NCBI GenBank assembly: GCA_005765155.1
Contig: VCCP01000003.1
Coordinates: 5,394,001 to 5,458,000, forward strand
Origin: Zelopaecilomyces penicillatus
Taxonomy: Eukaryota; Ascomycota; Sordariomycetes; Hypocreales; Pseudodiploosporaceae
Length of the DNA: 64,000 bases
Direction of reading: 5' to 3'
Below are positions 33,236-44,301 of the stretch, piece after piece; positions within the stretch are counted from its first letter, which is position 1, and the number at the start of each line of letters is the position of its first letter. The translations under genes were made by a program, and so were the position numbers. The notes below the pieces were generated by a model. It searched no databases, was not told the origin of the DNA, and was given only the letters and a program-made list of their open reading frames with translations.

Positions 33236-34636
33236 TTAGTGCCCATGCCCAAGGATTGCCTTCCAACTGACAAGCCTGTTCCCGTGTAAATCATGTGAAG
33301 AGTTTCTATAGGTTCCAGCGATTCTAGAGTTTCTTCTATTCTCAAGAAATTCGCTGTGTTTGCCAAATTCTTCCGCTGAGAGCAAACTCTTCCAGGCAAA
33401 GAAGTAAAAGCAATAGTTATATGATTCACCAATCCCATCGCTTAAGCCCAAAAAGTGCATTTTTTTCTTGTCCCAAATAGCTAACCCTAGTCGACGAAAT
33501 GGGTCGAATGAGATGGAGTGTAGAGGAGACATGATGCACAATTGCATAAATCTAAAGCGCGCCATATCAGTAGATAAGTGAGCAAGAGCGCTCCTGGTCT
33601 GCCCCCATTGATTTGCCTCAGTTTTATAGATATTCTTATAGAGGTGAGAGTCCTCCGGAGGCGGCTTGAAAATGACTATCTTATTGCCATAATCGAATCG
33701 ATAACCAATACCCCTGCAGGTCTCTTCGCATGCTTCTGGTGCCTGTGCTTCCCAGCCCTGCGTTATCCTTTTGGGAGACGGTTGTGGGAGCTTGTAGTAG
33801 AGAGACTCACTCATATTGCTACAGTCCAGGTCCATCAGATACTCGTTCACTGTTTTAATCTCTTCGTCTGGCCCCAAACGATAGCGTGGGTATTCAGCAA
33901 AAGCCTCCGGACTCATAAGTTCCATAGATTCGATGTCCTCGCGTGACCATTTGAGACTTGAAGCTCCTCGCTTCACTTCGCCCACTAGCAGAATGACCCA
34001 CAATGCCCGCCTGACACGCATTTCCTCTACCCAGCTTGGAGGTCCTGCATCAACAATCTCGACTGGCTCGCCACGAAACTCGAGTAGCCATGGTGATACT
34101 CGGAGATGTTCTGGGAGATCCACATTTCTATACATATATCTCAACTTGGGCTCATGGCAGTGCTGTGGAGTAAAAGTACTTGAGTCGCGAACCCGAGCTA
34201 GGTATGAGTTAAGGCATCCAGAGGTCAAGGCTGAGATGTGACATGCGGCCGCAATGACGGAGATGAGTATCTCAGCAGAAGGTGTGGCGGCTGTTAAATG
34301 TCCAGGAGTCAAAGCATAGTTTGGAAGCGTGTCCTTGTTAAGCCGGGGCAATTTTCCACGAAGAAATGTAATATGGAACTCTTCTAAAGACCGAAACGGT
34401 AGTGCAGAGGCCCTGGCGAGAATAACCGCACGAATCAACTCCTGGACATGAAGCGGCAACATGGGGCTTAATAGAATGTTCTCCGTAAAAAAAAGCGCAG
34501 CTGTATTGAATATGCGCAATGCATGCGGCGATGCATTCAGAAGACACCACAGAGAGTCAAAATCAGGCAGCAACACCATGATGTCCTGGAGAAGCTCAGG
34601 CGCAAGCGACTCCAGTGAGCCTGGCTTGCTTTCCAT
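33236..34636 (-). CDS. F-box-like protein (paralogue 2)
   Basis: A single exon; from the ATG at 34636 it encodes 466 residues beginning MESKPGSLESLAPELLQDIM. An ATG further up at 34906 is in frame, but it lies upstream of the TATA-like box, and similarity to paralogue 1 starts at MESK, so the shorter start is chosen. The F-box-like block (LAPELLQDIMVLLPDFDSLW) is followed by the same long region as in paralogue 1, with diverged spacing and an extra C-terminal tail (NSRIAGTYRNSSHDLHGN). A role as SCF adaptor is inferred from the family only. Frame intact. Confidence 0.75.
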   Translation of the reverse strand: MESKPGSLESLAPELLQDIMVLLPDFDSLWCLLNASPHALRIFNTAALFFTENILLSPMLPLHVQELIRAVILARASALPFRSLEEFHITFLRGKLPRLNKDTLPNYALTPGHLTAATPSAEILISVIAAACHISALTSGCLNSYLARVRDSSTFTPQHCHEPKLRYMYRNVDLPEHLRVSPWLLEFRGEPVEIVDAGPPSWVEEMRVRRALWVILLVGEVKRGASSLKWSREDIESMELMSPEAFAEYPRYRLGPDEEIKTVNEYLMDLDCSNMSESLYYKLPQPSPKRITQGWEAQAPEACEETCRGIGYRFDYGNKIVIFKPPPEDSHLYKNIYKTEANQWGQTRSALAHLSTDMARFRFMQLCIMSPLHSISFDPFRRLGLAIWDKKKMHFLGLSDGIGESYNYCFYFFAWKSLLSAEEFGKHSEFLENRRNSRIAGTYRNSSHDLHGNRLVSWKAILGHGH

Positions 34637-34828
34637 TATAAGCTCAGACTTTGGGGTTTTCGAACATAGAGAAAATGAGGTAGAATAACAAGCGGCTTCT
34701 GCGATCAAATTTGCAGTTGTGATATCAAGAATTGGGTCAGACAATTGGATGAGGCTGAAAAAGAGAATAAAAGAAGGAGGAAGATGGCGGGGTTTGATGT
34801 TTAGTTGAAGCGTGGGGTGTTGCGCGCG

Positions 34829-34839
34829 CTTATATATTG
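34829..34839 (-). promoter_or_regulatory. TATA-like box of F-box paralogue 2
   Basis: A CAATATATAAG-like element on the minus strand in a GTGGGGTGTTGCGCG...TATA context that matches the promoter of paralogue 1. It is about 190 nt upstream of the chosen ATG. Confidence 0.5.
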
Positions 34840-37800
34840 TGTTGGCTTGTCGCACCAATATAAGCGAGAGAAACGCGATTACTCCCACACTTGTGGATAA
34901 TTGCAAAACGTTACTGTAGTTTTATAAAGATACTATAAGATGAACTCATAAAAAACATTTAATATACCTAGTTATCCTTTTTGGGCTTATCTATAATTTT
35001 GAGAAAGAAGATAATCGGATGGTGTTACTTCTTACTGTATGCTTCCAGCTATATAGGAATCTTTCAGACCGACACCTACATATTGGTGATGAGGTCTTCA
35101 AACTTACATAGAAGGTTCAAGACAACTTACGGTTCTTTTACTGCCTTTTAGCAAGTAACCAATATGCTGTAGCAGTCATGTAACGGCTTAACATGCCCCT
35201 TGTGAAACCTCCCAACAACCCTGGGGTGGCAGCAAGAGGCACCACAAGCTAGCACATTGGATGATGGATATAGTCAATTGAAGTTATTCTGCGGAAGAAG
35301 AGAGATCAGTGAGAAATGAGTCATGATTTAGACAAGTACGCTAGGGAGAAATCTGGTCATTGAGAACAGCGCGGACGCAAATGTTAGGTATAGATAAGAA
35401 ATTAATCAGTGTGTCCTCTATAGGATCACCAACTGAAGAAACGCACAGTTAACATAACATTCAGCTCCGTCTCAGGCATTCTGTGTCTGACGCGCAGATA
35501 TTTCCCCACTCTTCGATTACAACCTAAGTCAAACGGTTGGTAACGTAGCAACGCCCGATCGCCAGGGTATCGCGACCTGCCACTACAATAGCGTAGTTTA
35601 AGTGGTGATAGGAAACAACAATGGCACAGTGACATCTTGAATATTACCGCCGAGAGCCTCCACCATTCATCATCGGATGTGGCAACTGAATTTGTTTTTT
35701 CTTTGATCTGATTGAGAATGTACCAGTAAAGCAGCACGATCAGGCTTGTTGCACTATCGTCTGTACAGCGGCTCTATTGTCATGCTATAATCCGGTATCG
35801 ACAGGGGCATCGCCAAACGTGCGCAAAAATAAGTGCTGGCGTCTCTATTTAAGGTAGCTTGAGATGCAACTAAATAAATCATGATGGATAGGACGAACAC
35901 AGAGCATTGACCAACACGGCTAAGCCCTGCAATGTAGATCAATGTGGGGGGTCAGCAACTAGAGGCCAAAGAGCCATGCCAAGATGTCAGCAACACGGAG
36001 AGTTGTCTACAAGCCTACAAGGTTACAACCATTGTCCGTCGCCGTTCCAAAACTCCGCGATGATAACCGCCTGCTTACACGAATCTCCTAGGCTCGGCAT
36101 AATACGTTTAACTAACTCTACTAGCTCCAGGAGTCTCCACTTGCCCTAGATTATTGTTGAGTAATTAGCAAGGAAGGTTGGCTTCTGGTTCTTGATTTGG
36201 ACGAGGCGCTGTTGATATCAGTCATTGTTACCGCGAGTCGCGACACCTTGACGCCGCCTCTAGTGGCCGTGAGCTGAATCGCTTTATCTTCTACTGCTAT
36301 TGGTAGAGAAGCTATTTCTTTTTAAAACTAAATTATTATTCTTACAGGAAAATAGAAAGTTGGAGATTACGATAACACTTGCATAACTTTTGCGCCATAA
36401 ATTTCGCTGGGGGAGCTTGTGTAAGTAAGCAAAGGCGTTTCTTAACTTTTTTGCGGCTCTGTGATCTGACTCTGACACGAAACAGAGATCTGGCAGACGA
36501 CCGCAGAATCGGCAGCGTTGCCGGAATTGATACACATGGCTTTCCCGTACGTGCAAGTCATACACAAAACATAACAAAGACATTGCTGAAGGGAGCTTGC
36601 CATTCAAACATTATGTTTCGATAGGCCAGTCCCGAATTGGTAGGTGTATGGATCGGATCCTCCCCCTCCCCAGAGCTCCGCCTCATAAGCGCCTTAGCGC
36701 ACAACTGACTCCCCTAAATGCTTCCTAAAGCGATCAGTTGTGTTTTCCCAGCTAACCTCTCGCGGTTGGCGTTCTGCGCGCTAAGTGATCCACTTCGTCG
36801 AGTATCTACAATACACAGGATAAGTATCTACCGGCTGGCAAGAAAGGGGTTCCACCATAAGCAAATGGGCTTCTCTAGAACACATATAGAGCTCAACTAG
36901 AGTAGATACTAGGCCAAGTTTAAATCTGTCAATACCCGAAGTTGACCACCTTTGACTTCTTTGGACCCATACTCTTGCTTTTCAGAGCACGAGTTATTAT
37001 TTGTGGAATAAGCCTAAATCATAAACGGGGTTGACCACTGTCATGCTTTTTTAAGACGATGACTTCAAGCTCGTGCATTAGCGGCCCTTTCTGTGTCGTC
37101 TAGAGCTACTTATGGACTTTCTTCCACGTCTCTGGCATGCATAAGTTATAACCGTCTTACCATGACGCCTGTAAGGTACTTTTTCTATTTGACTACTGCA
37201 TTCACCATTAAAGCACTCGGTTCTTTCTTGACTCTGATGGCTCGAGCCTCCTATACCAGACTATAGTCGAATGCATCGAACCGGCGACAACTTAGTCTAC
37301 TGATTTTCCCATATATATGCTAAAAATATACCCGTCATTAGCTTTCCCAATAACGTTATTATTTTGTGGAGACTATGCCGTTTGTTCTCCATCAAGCATC
37401 ACTTAGCTTGAAAGTTTCCCCTCCGGTGATTTCCTTGGCAACTCTCAAATTTCTCATTGTTGATTGTCATAGACTCATAGTAGAACGGCATGGCTCTGCA
37501 CCACTTGAACAATTTCTTTGAGTGGTAATTAGCATGCAGGGAGAGTTGCGAGCTGCTCCAGTCAAGTCCTGATGATGTGATAAGGGGATGAATTATAGTG
37601 ACACGTATATATATCAGATACTTTTCTCTATAACCGACGAACTGTTTCCAATAATAGAACATTTCCTTCCTAATTTGGTACATAGATTTCATCACAAGTA
37701 ATTATCTATCCCCCAGAATATGTGGGACTAAACCGGATGCTGACAGCTAGCCTAATCGCCGATCCCTGTCTTCCCTGTGGCGATCGTTTTAGTCAACATG

Positions 37801-38128
37801 AGCTACTTCGCCCATTTAGTCTTCTCAAAGTCCGTTCATCCCGGTCCTGTGAGTGAATGTCCAGAATTTTCCCGCCTTCACGACGACAGAATCTGGAAAC
37901 TATTGTAGCTAGTATGAGCTATAAGCTTATGGACTGAGTTCTAGTTAGAGACTATACGATTCATTAGGAGCTATTTGCGTGATTGGGAATTTTAGTTCGA
38001 TGCCAGCTGATGAGGTTGTTGGAAAACGAACGGGTCCTGCCATCATGTTACCAAGTAGTCTAACCAAGGGAGCATTGACCTCTTCTCGGGGGTGTTTCGT
38101 CTCATCGTGAAAAGAAGAGAACGTCGAG
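34840..38128. other. 3.3-kb AT-rich gene-poor region
   Basis: ORFs are short, mutually overlapping and without recognisable sequence. I found no tRNA, no terminal repeats and no transposase motif. The block may be old, mutated repeat DNA. Confidence 0.45.
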
Positions 38129-38136
38129 TATATAAA
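38129..38136 (+). promoter_or_regulatory. TATA box of the secreted Cys-rich protein gene
   Basis: TATATAAA about 135 nt upstream of the ATG at 38270, followed by a CA-rich leader (CAACTC, CACCACCACC) typical of strongly expressed fungal secreted-protein genes. Confidence 0.6.
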
Positions 38137-38269
38137 GAATGAGATGTAACCCCGACATATCAGACCATCTTTTCTAGAATCAGACAATCAGCAGCATCAC
38201 ACACCCTACATTTCTCTTCAATACAACTCAAATCGACATTTCAAACACACCAACTCTCAAACCACCACC

Positions 38270-38779
38270 ATGAAGATGTACTCTGCAACCTGGACTGTCG
38301 CCATCCTCGCAGCTCTGCAACCAGTCGCAGCGGCCCCCACAGCAGCCGAAAGCGCCGAACTGGCTTCTCGAGCCCCCGACGTCATGGATGACGCCACCTT
38401 CTACAACCTGACGCTTCCTGAATATACACCAGACGGCCTCAAGGTCATTGACATGAGATTCGGGAGTGGACTTGAAAAGCGTGCAGGTTGCACTCAAAGT
38501 CCTGGTATTGCCAATGGGCAGTGCGTGAGATACTACAGCTACAAGGGCTGCCAGAGCCAAGACCACATCAAAGGCTACAAACCTACCTGCGCGGGCAACT
38601 GCTATGTCGACAAGTTCAAGTCCGTCAAGGTGCATGGAGACGGCACCTATTCGACAAACTGCGAAATGTACTCAGACACCAATTGCCGCAATCGTTTGGG
38701 AAGCATTGGAAGCAAGACTGGTTTTGGACAATGCTCGACTCATGACGGGTGGAGCATGAGGTGCTACTATCGGTGCTAG
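38270..38779 (+). CDS. Secreted small cysteine-rich protein with Kex2-type propeptide (candidate effector)
   Basis: A single exon of 169 residues. A signal peptide (hydrophobic WTVAILAALQPVAAA, cleavage near residue 22) is followed by a ~50-residue acidic propeptide with no cysteine, ending in a dibasic site, LEKR. The predicted mature part of about 97 residues starts AGCTQSPGIANGQC and holds ten cysteines, enough for five disulfides, with many Tyr, Gly and Lys. This is the layout of small secreted proteins that act outside the cell, such as effectors or antimicrobial proteins. I do not recognise a named family. It has a good TATA box and leader but no neighbouring gene within 1.9 kb on the right or 3.6 kb on the left. 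Confidence 0.8.
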   Translation: MKMYSATWTVAILAALQPVAAAPTAAESAELASRAPDVMDDATFYNLTLPEYTPDGLKVIDMRFGSGLEKRAGCTQSPGIANGQCVRYYSYKGCQSQDHIKGYKPTCAGNCYVDKFKSVKVHGDGTYSTNCEMYSDTNCRNRLGSIGSKTGFGQCSTHDGWSMRCYYRC

Positions 38780-40631
38780 AGTTTTACACAGTTGTATCTA
38801 AGGGTTCAATATAGTCGCTACACGATGGTATCCCCGTTAAGCCCGTTCATCGGAGCTATGTGTGTTTCCCTGGCTTGAGACTCCGAGAGACTATTGATCA
38901 CCAGTACTACATTTTGTACGATACTCTTTTATTGAGTCTAATCAATCAGTACATTGTCCATGTCGTGGGGAGAACAAGAAAAGTCCTCTCCTTGTTCTGT
39001 GACTGCCATAAAGTACTTTCGTCACGCTTTTGTAGACAACATACACAAAAGTGAAAGAGACTATAGTTTGTCAGGGAAACCCTTTGTTTCTTGTCGAAGT
39101 AGATGATCTTATTTAATATGCTAAACACGAAAAGTATACTCAAGTAGACTCAGCCTGGGGAAACTTTTCCTGTCTCGGATTCAGGAATGGCAAAGTGTTT
39201 TACGACAGTAGATAAAAATGCAAAGAGCATTATCTGAGGAACACTAGCTATACCAAGGGTAACGCTTGCTCGTAAAAATGAGGCACAATCAGTATAGCTG
39301 TGTCAGCCCCCTGATGACTACAAATTTGTGATTAATGTCTCTTACTCTGTTACTCGGAGCATTCCATTGCTAGTGTCAATACATTCCCACTTGAGTATTG
39401 AGGATGTACGCCTCGCTATATATGAATTTTTGATCTGGATCGAGTACAGCACATGTCCTCGAACTTCTATACATAGTAACCTTTGACAGCAACCCCTGTG
39501 AGATCGACCCTGCCCGGTGTCGGCTTGACCATCGCATTTGAAGGACCACGTGGTCCGACTGGATTTGGGGCCAGTGAGTCACTGAAACAAAGATAACTAC
39601 CCAAAACATTGATTGACAAGAAGCCCAACGGCCTCCAAGAGGCGCCAGCCGCGTCAGGCGCTTACTAGCTTAACTGTTCACGCAAACACTTGAGCCGTTC
39701 TCTAACGAGTGGCAAGCTGGCTACTCGCACTTATTGAGCCGAGCATCAGCAAAAACATATACAGGCCAGCCTGCATACAGAAGATATGAGACACAAGACT
39801 GGCCAAAGCTGGGGCCTCTTAAAGACATGTTGCAATTACAATATCCAACTCTTAAGAATGCAGTATAATGAATTGCTCTGGAAATCATGGAAATCAAGAA
39901 TATGTGATTATGTAGTAGATGATGCAGGTTTGAGTTGCTGGCTCTGAGCAATCGTAATCGTCGAGGTTGGCAATAGGAAATAAAGATGCGTGAATTTGTA
40001 GATTTGGATAGCTTAGCGATCCAGATCATCTAGAATAGGTAACCAGGTATAGACTACAGAATTAACTGGACATGGAGGTGGGGCTCTAAGCGCATTGAAA
40101 ATGCTCAATCATGCCAAGTGAACTCCATCTTCTGTTAAAACTGCCTAATAAATATCTTGCTATTCGCAATAGAAAGTATGTAACTTGCCTCTTCGGATAG
40201 CTGTCACTATACTCCCTAGACATCGCATGCGAGGATAGCCATACAAGAAAATATCCCGTCAAGTGTAACGAAATGCGATGAGACCCATGCAAATGCCAAT
40301 CCATTTTAATGAAAAGCAAATTAGCGGTGGAGATTAAGTCAATAGCACCGTTTATCATACTGAAGCTGAAGGGTAAACAATAATAGTGATGAAAAAAAGA
40401 AGAAAAAAAGGAATGTAAAAATGCAATGCAACAATCGGGAGAGCCATGTGATATATTGTTATCACCACACAAACTCATGTATTGGCCATGAGAAAAGTCT
40501 TACATGCCCGATCGAAGACCGCATTTCATTCAAATGCATATTTGATTTTTACGCTGTCACAGATGGCCGTCGTATAGTCCGATTGTTCATCTGATCAACA
40601 TGTTCATGTTTAGATGATACTGAGGCCGGCC
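38780..40631. other. AT-rich intergenic region
   Basis: No supported gene or RNA. Several short ORFs on the minus strand only. Confidence 0.5.
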
Positions 40632-40639
40632 TATATAAA
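40632..40639 (+). promoter_or_regulatory. TATA box of the decayed gene
   Basis: TATATAAA in the context GGCCTATATAAAGGGG, 80 nt upstream of the ATG at 40712, with a good start context (CACAACCATGAC). Confidence 0.6.
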
Positions 40640-40711
40640 GGGGACAACAATACCCTCTATCGCCTCGATTAATAGAAGCACTCAAACCAGAAAAAAAACC
40701 CCATCACAACC

Positions 40712-41853
40712 ATGACGACCCAGCTTGAACAAAAGTTCCTCGCGGCAGACCCGCCACCTACTCCAAACCCAGCATACCATGATCCTACAGATGATTTCTT
40801 GACCGGTGATGGTATCTGCCATGCCATTAGGCCCCATTGTCCATGTGTTGCCGAACTTGCCTCTGTTCTGGCAAGTTCTGAGATTTCCCGCACACGCTGT
40901 TGCTGCCTTCTTCTATGGGCTGCACTATGTCGACGAGCTCAGCGTTATCGACCAGAGTGGACAATGGTCTGAACTTGGCAACCTCGCTGGCCCGCTGCTC
41001 GGAGCTAGAAAGTTGCTTGATGGGTTTCATCCCAAGCTTTTCGAGCGAGTGTTGCTCAGTTACCACTGCTGTATAGTACATGTTGCCAAGCCGACTTCGA
41101 ATACCCCATCTATGAAGACGCTGTTTCTTGCTCGGTACTACGATTTGACCCTGCTTGCCTTTGTCAACTGCTTCAAAGCCTTAGATCCAGGATCCTTCCT
41201 TCCCATCTGAGCTGCATGCTGGGGGACGCTTTTGTCAAACGACGTTGTCGACTATATCAGTGATGGATTGTCCGGCCGAGTTGTCAACATCTGCTGGGCT
41301 TTGGGAACCTGGGATAGTCCTATTGAGTGTGCCCGCACGTTCCGAAGGCTGCGTGATTGTAGTTGCGCAGGCGGCTCACTATGCCCCCGGTGCACTCTTC
41401 GCTCTTTTGAGCACCGAACTTGGCTACATGTACCCTGGAACGTATAGCTATTCTAGTATCCCCTGTGATACAACGCTTCCATACGATGAAACGTACATGC
41501 CTTAATCCTTGGCGGACATTCCTATGACGGGAACAAAGCCCATCTCCGGCTTCCGTGCCGCACTTCGCAATGCCTTCGCTGATCCATCCTCCAATACAGA
41601 ATTTAGGGCACACATGGCTACAGACGTATCCGATGGACGAGAGGCCCTGCCTCCTTGGCAGGGTCTAGCAGGAACCCCTTGCGCTTCTTGGGATAACATG
41701 CCAGGGGACTTCGATGTTGTCAGCACAAGTGCACTCCACAATGTCCTGGGGTGCCTTGATCGTGGCATCTATGTCAAGTCGCCCGGTTTGTACTGTTCTT
41801 ACCTTGCTTGGATTGTCCGTCGATTTTACGTGATACCTGTTACGGAACGGTGA
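40712..41853 (+). pseudogene. Decayed gene of unknown function with an intact promoter
   Basis: A good ATG after a TATA box opens a short frame (MTTQLEQKFLAADPPPTPNP). Coding-like sequence then moves to the next frame at about 40806 (FPAHAVAAFFYGLHYVDELS; LLGARKLLDGFHPKLFERVL), stops at 41210, and continues in the third frame from about 41212 to 41853, interrupted by TAA at 41503-41505 (VVAQAAHYAPGALFALLSTE; GFRAALRNAFADPSSNTEF). No set of canonical introns that I tried joins the pieces. Two frameshifts and a stop suggest an old pseudogene. I do not recognise the ancestral protein. The last piece may belong to a different gene. Confidence 0.4.
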
Positions 41854-42209
41854 TTATAAGGAGTCATCTACCTCAGCCAGATAGTCTATCGCATTAAGTG
41901 ACCGTAGGAGAACTGCGAACAGAATGGTGCGTTTTGTCAGCAAAGTCCCCATTCCATTTCGAGCCACCCCCCCACATACTCTGACGAAAGTGGAAACAAT
42001 AATTATTACAATTGGTTAGTTTTCTTGGAGGTAATCATCTATTTTCTTATATCTATCATAGTTAAGAGGAGTTAATTATCATTACCTAAAAACAACCCAA
42101 AGATTACCCATAAGTTCATCGGGTCCCCATTGATGGGAACCCATTGGTATGTTAAACTATAATTATGTCTGCCTAGTACCGATCCAGAGGTCAAGGTACG
42201 CATACCAAC
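41854..42209. other. Intergenic spacer
   Basis: AT-rich, includes the 3' side of the siderophore transporter gene. Nothing else seen. Confidence 0.5.
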
Positions 42210-44301
42210 TCAAAACACGGTGCCCTTGGTCTGCCTGCCTTTGAGCTCCTCCAACTTCTTGACGTTGATGTTTCTCCAAGCAAAGACACAAATAGCGCAC
42301 AATGGAATAAAAGCCGCACCAGCAATGACCATCTTTCTCTGGACATCATCATACGCTCCGATGATGGCGTTTCGAATAAGGCTATCCCTTTCGTATCCTA
42401 ACTGCAGTGTAATATCTCCATAGATGGCGGCCGTCATATTCTTGCTGTCTTCGGGAAGAAGTTCATACAGCTTGTTTGGCAGAACGTTGGTCCATAAAGC
42501 GCCGGCAATGGCATTACCGATGGCCGCGCCGATGGAGCCAAAGAGACCGAACATGGCAATGGCGACGGCAACTTCCTGATGGCTGACGGAAGCCATAATG
42601 GCAAGCTGTGCGGTGAGAGCCCAGATTCCAGTGGCGATGCCGTTGAAAACCTGGCACATGACGAGGTAGCCGATGTGCGTTTCGGAGGTTCGGAAGTGGA
42701 TCAGAAGAGCCGTGCCGAGAATGGAGAATGGAATACCGGCAACGGCTGGCCACTTGAAAGTGCCTGTGTAGCGCACGAAGCTGTTGGTTAAGTTAGTTAC
42801 GGATTCAAATGGGTATTTAATGGCATTCGGGTGATCTTACAGTCCGATGAATGGGCCAAGGAATGATGACGTGAGAGAAAAGGAATTCAGCACGTAGCCG
42901 GAAATGGTGATGCTCTCAAAATGCACAACCTGCAGGTATGAATAGTAGTATGTATCCCAACAGCTAGTCAAGTTGTCAGCGGGTGGAGTCCTGGGGAGAA
43001 AACCAGCAGCAATTTTCTTTTTCACTGGTTGGGAATGCACTCACAATACCGACAGAAACATGATTCCATAGAGCAGGCAAGCCGCCAGGATGGTGCGATC
43101 CTTGAGATACCTGAAGGGAAAGTAGGAGACTGGAGCAAAGAATCTTTCCCAGACAACAAACACGACTAGCAAGACAACTCCAAGGACCATCATGGCAATG
43201 ATGTAGCCAGTTTTCCATCCATTAGGGGCCGTAGACACTAGGCTGAAAGGGAGCAGCAGCAGTGACCATCCAAAAACGGTAAGCAGCATGCCGATGACTA
43301 CAAAAGAATGATGATACGTTAGCAGGCTGGACTTGTAGACACGCGGATTTGGAGTTACGAAAAACGGACCATCAAACTCCACAAAGTAGTACTTTGTAGC
43401 CTCCAGAAAATTCCGACTGCTTGTTTTTTCAGGATACACTCCCAGCTTCACTGCTTTTGCGTTGCTGTGTATGAAGATGGCTGCCACAGGGATACAAAAA
43501 GCGACAAGAATAATGGTGAAGGACCCAAACGCCCATCGAAAGTTGACATTCGCATAAAACAACTCAGCAATCCTTGGGCCGGCAAGCGTGCTAGCAATAA
43601 TAGGAGTCTGCTGCAGCCCAAACAGGATCAAACGGTTCCGGAGCGACGTCATGTCCGCCAACATGATAGTGATGATGTATCCCAAACCCAAGTGGCCGAC
43701 CCAGTAGATGGTATGCGCTGCGGCGTACATTTCGACGTTTTTACAGGTTGCCTTCATGATCATGCCAATCACTGTGAAGACAACCATGACGATGAAGCCT
43801 TCGCACCGGCCCCAGATGTCGATGACCTTTGCGATGGTGAGGTTGCAGACGCCGCCGAGGATGGTGGCGACGATGCCAGTGGTAGCGAGAAGGCCGTGCT
43901 GCGCGAATTCGGATGTGACGTATGGGACTAGACTGCCTTGGACACTCTGGAGGAGATTGTCGATGAATGAGACGAGGTACAGGCTGGTGAGAATGGTAAG
44001 CTCTCGGAAATTTAGTGTACGGATTGTGTATGATTGAAACCTTGCGCAGAATACAGGAGGGAGATGAAACTTACACAACAAACATGACTATCATCAGCTC
44101 CTTCGACTATCCTGTGGTGATGGCTTCAACGCGCTTCACGCCATCTTGTTTATGCTGTGATCCGCTATCGTCAGAATCATTGCCGTCCTTGTCGTTGGCA
44201 TCTCGCACTGCCGATTGGATGCCTGCTTTCTCGGCATCAGAGCCGAAGCTGACATGGTCTTCCGGCCTCCGGTGGGATGCCGTAGTGTCGGCGTCCGCCA
44301 T
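42210..44301 (-). pseudogene. Siderophore-iron transporter (MFS, SIT family) with one in-frame stop
   Basis: Four exons (44075-44301, 43045-43983, 42841-42963, 42210-42780) make a 619-codon frame with matching phases. After a hydrophilic, acidic N-terminus come the predicted ~14 membrane segments of the SIT branch of the major facilitator superfamily, with typical stretches SFIDNLLQSVQGSLVPYVTS, CWDTYYYSYLQVVHFESITI and VFNGIATGIWALTAQLAIMA. Such proteins take up Fe(III)-siderophores with protons. One in-frame TAG (44107-44109, codon 65) lies just before SKELMIVMFVV, the first membrane helix, where relatives have a Trp (W-S/T-K). TGG to TAG is a single G-to-A change. A weak alternative donor (GTCGAA) could skip the stop, but it would delete helix 1. 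An ATG at 44388 is an alternative start. Otherwise no residue or frame damage is visible. Confidence 0.8.
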
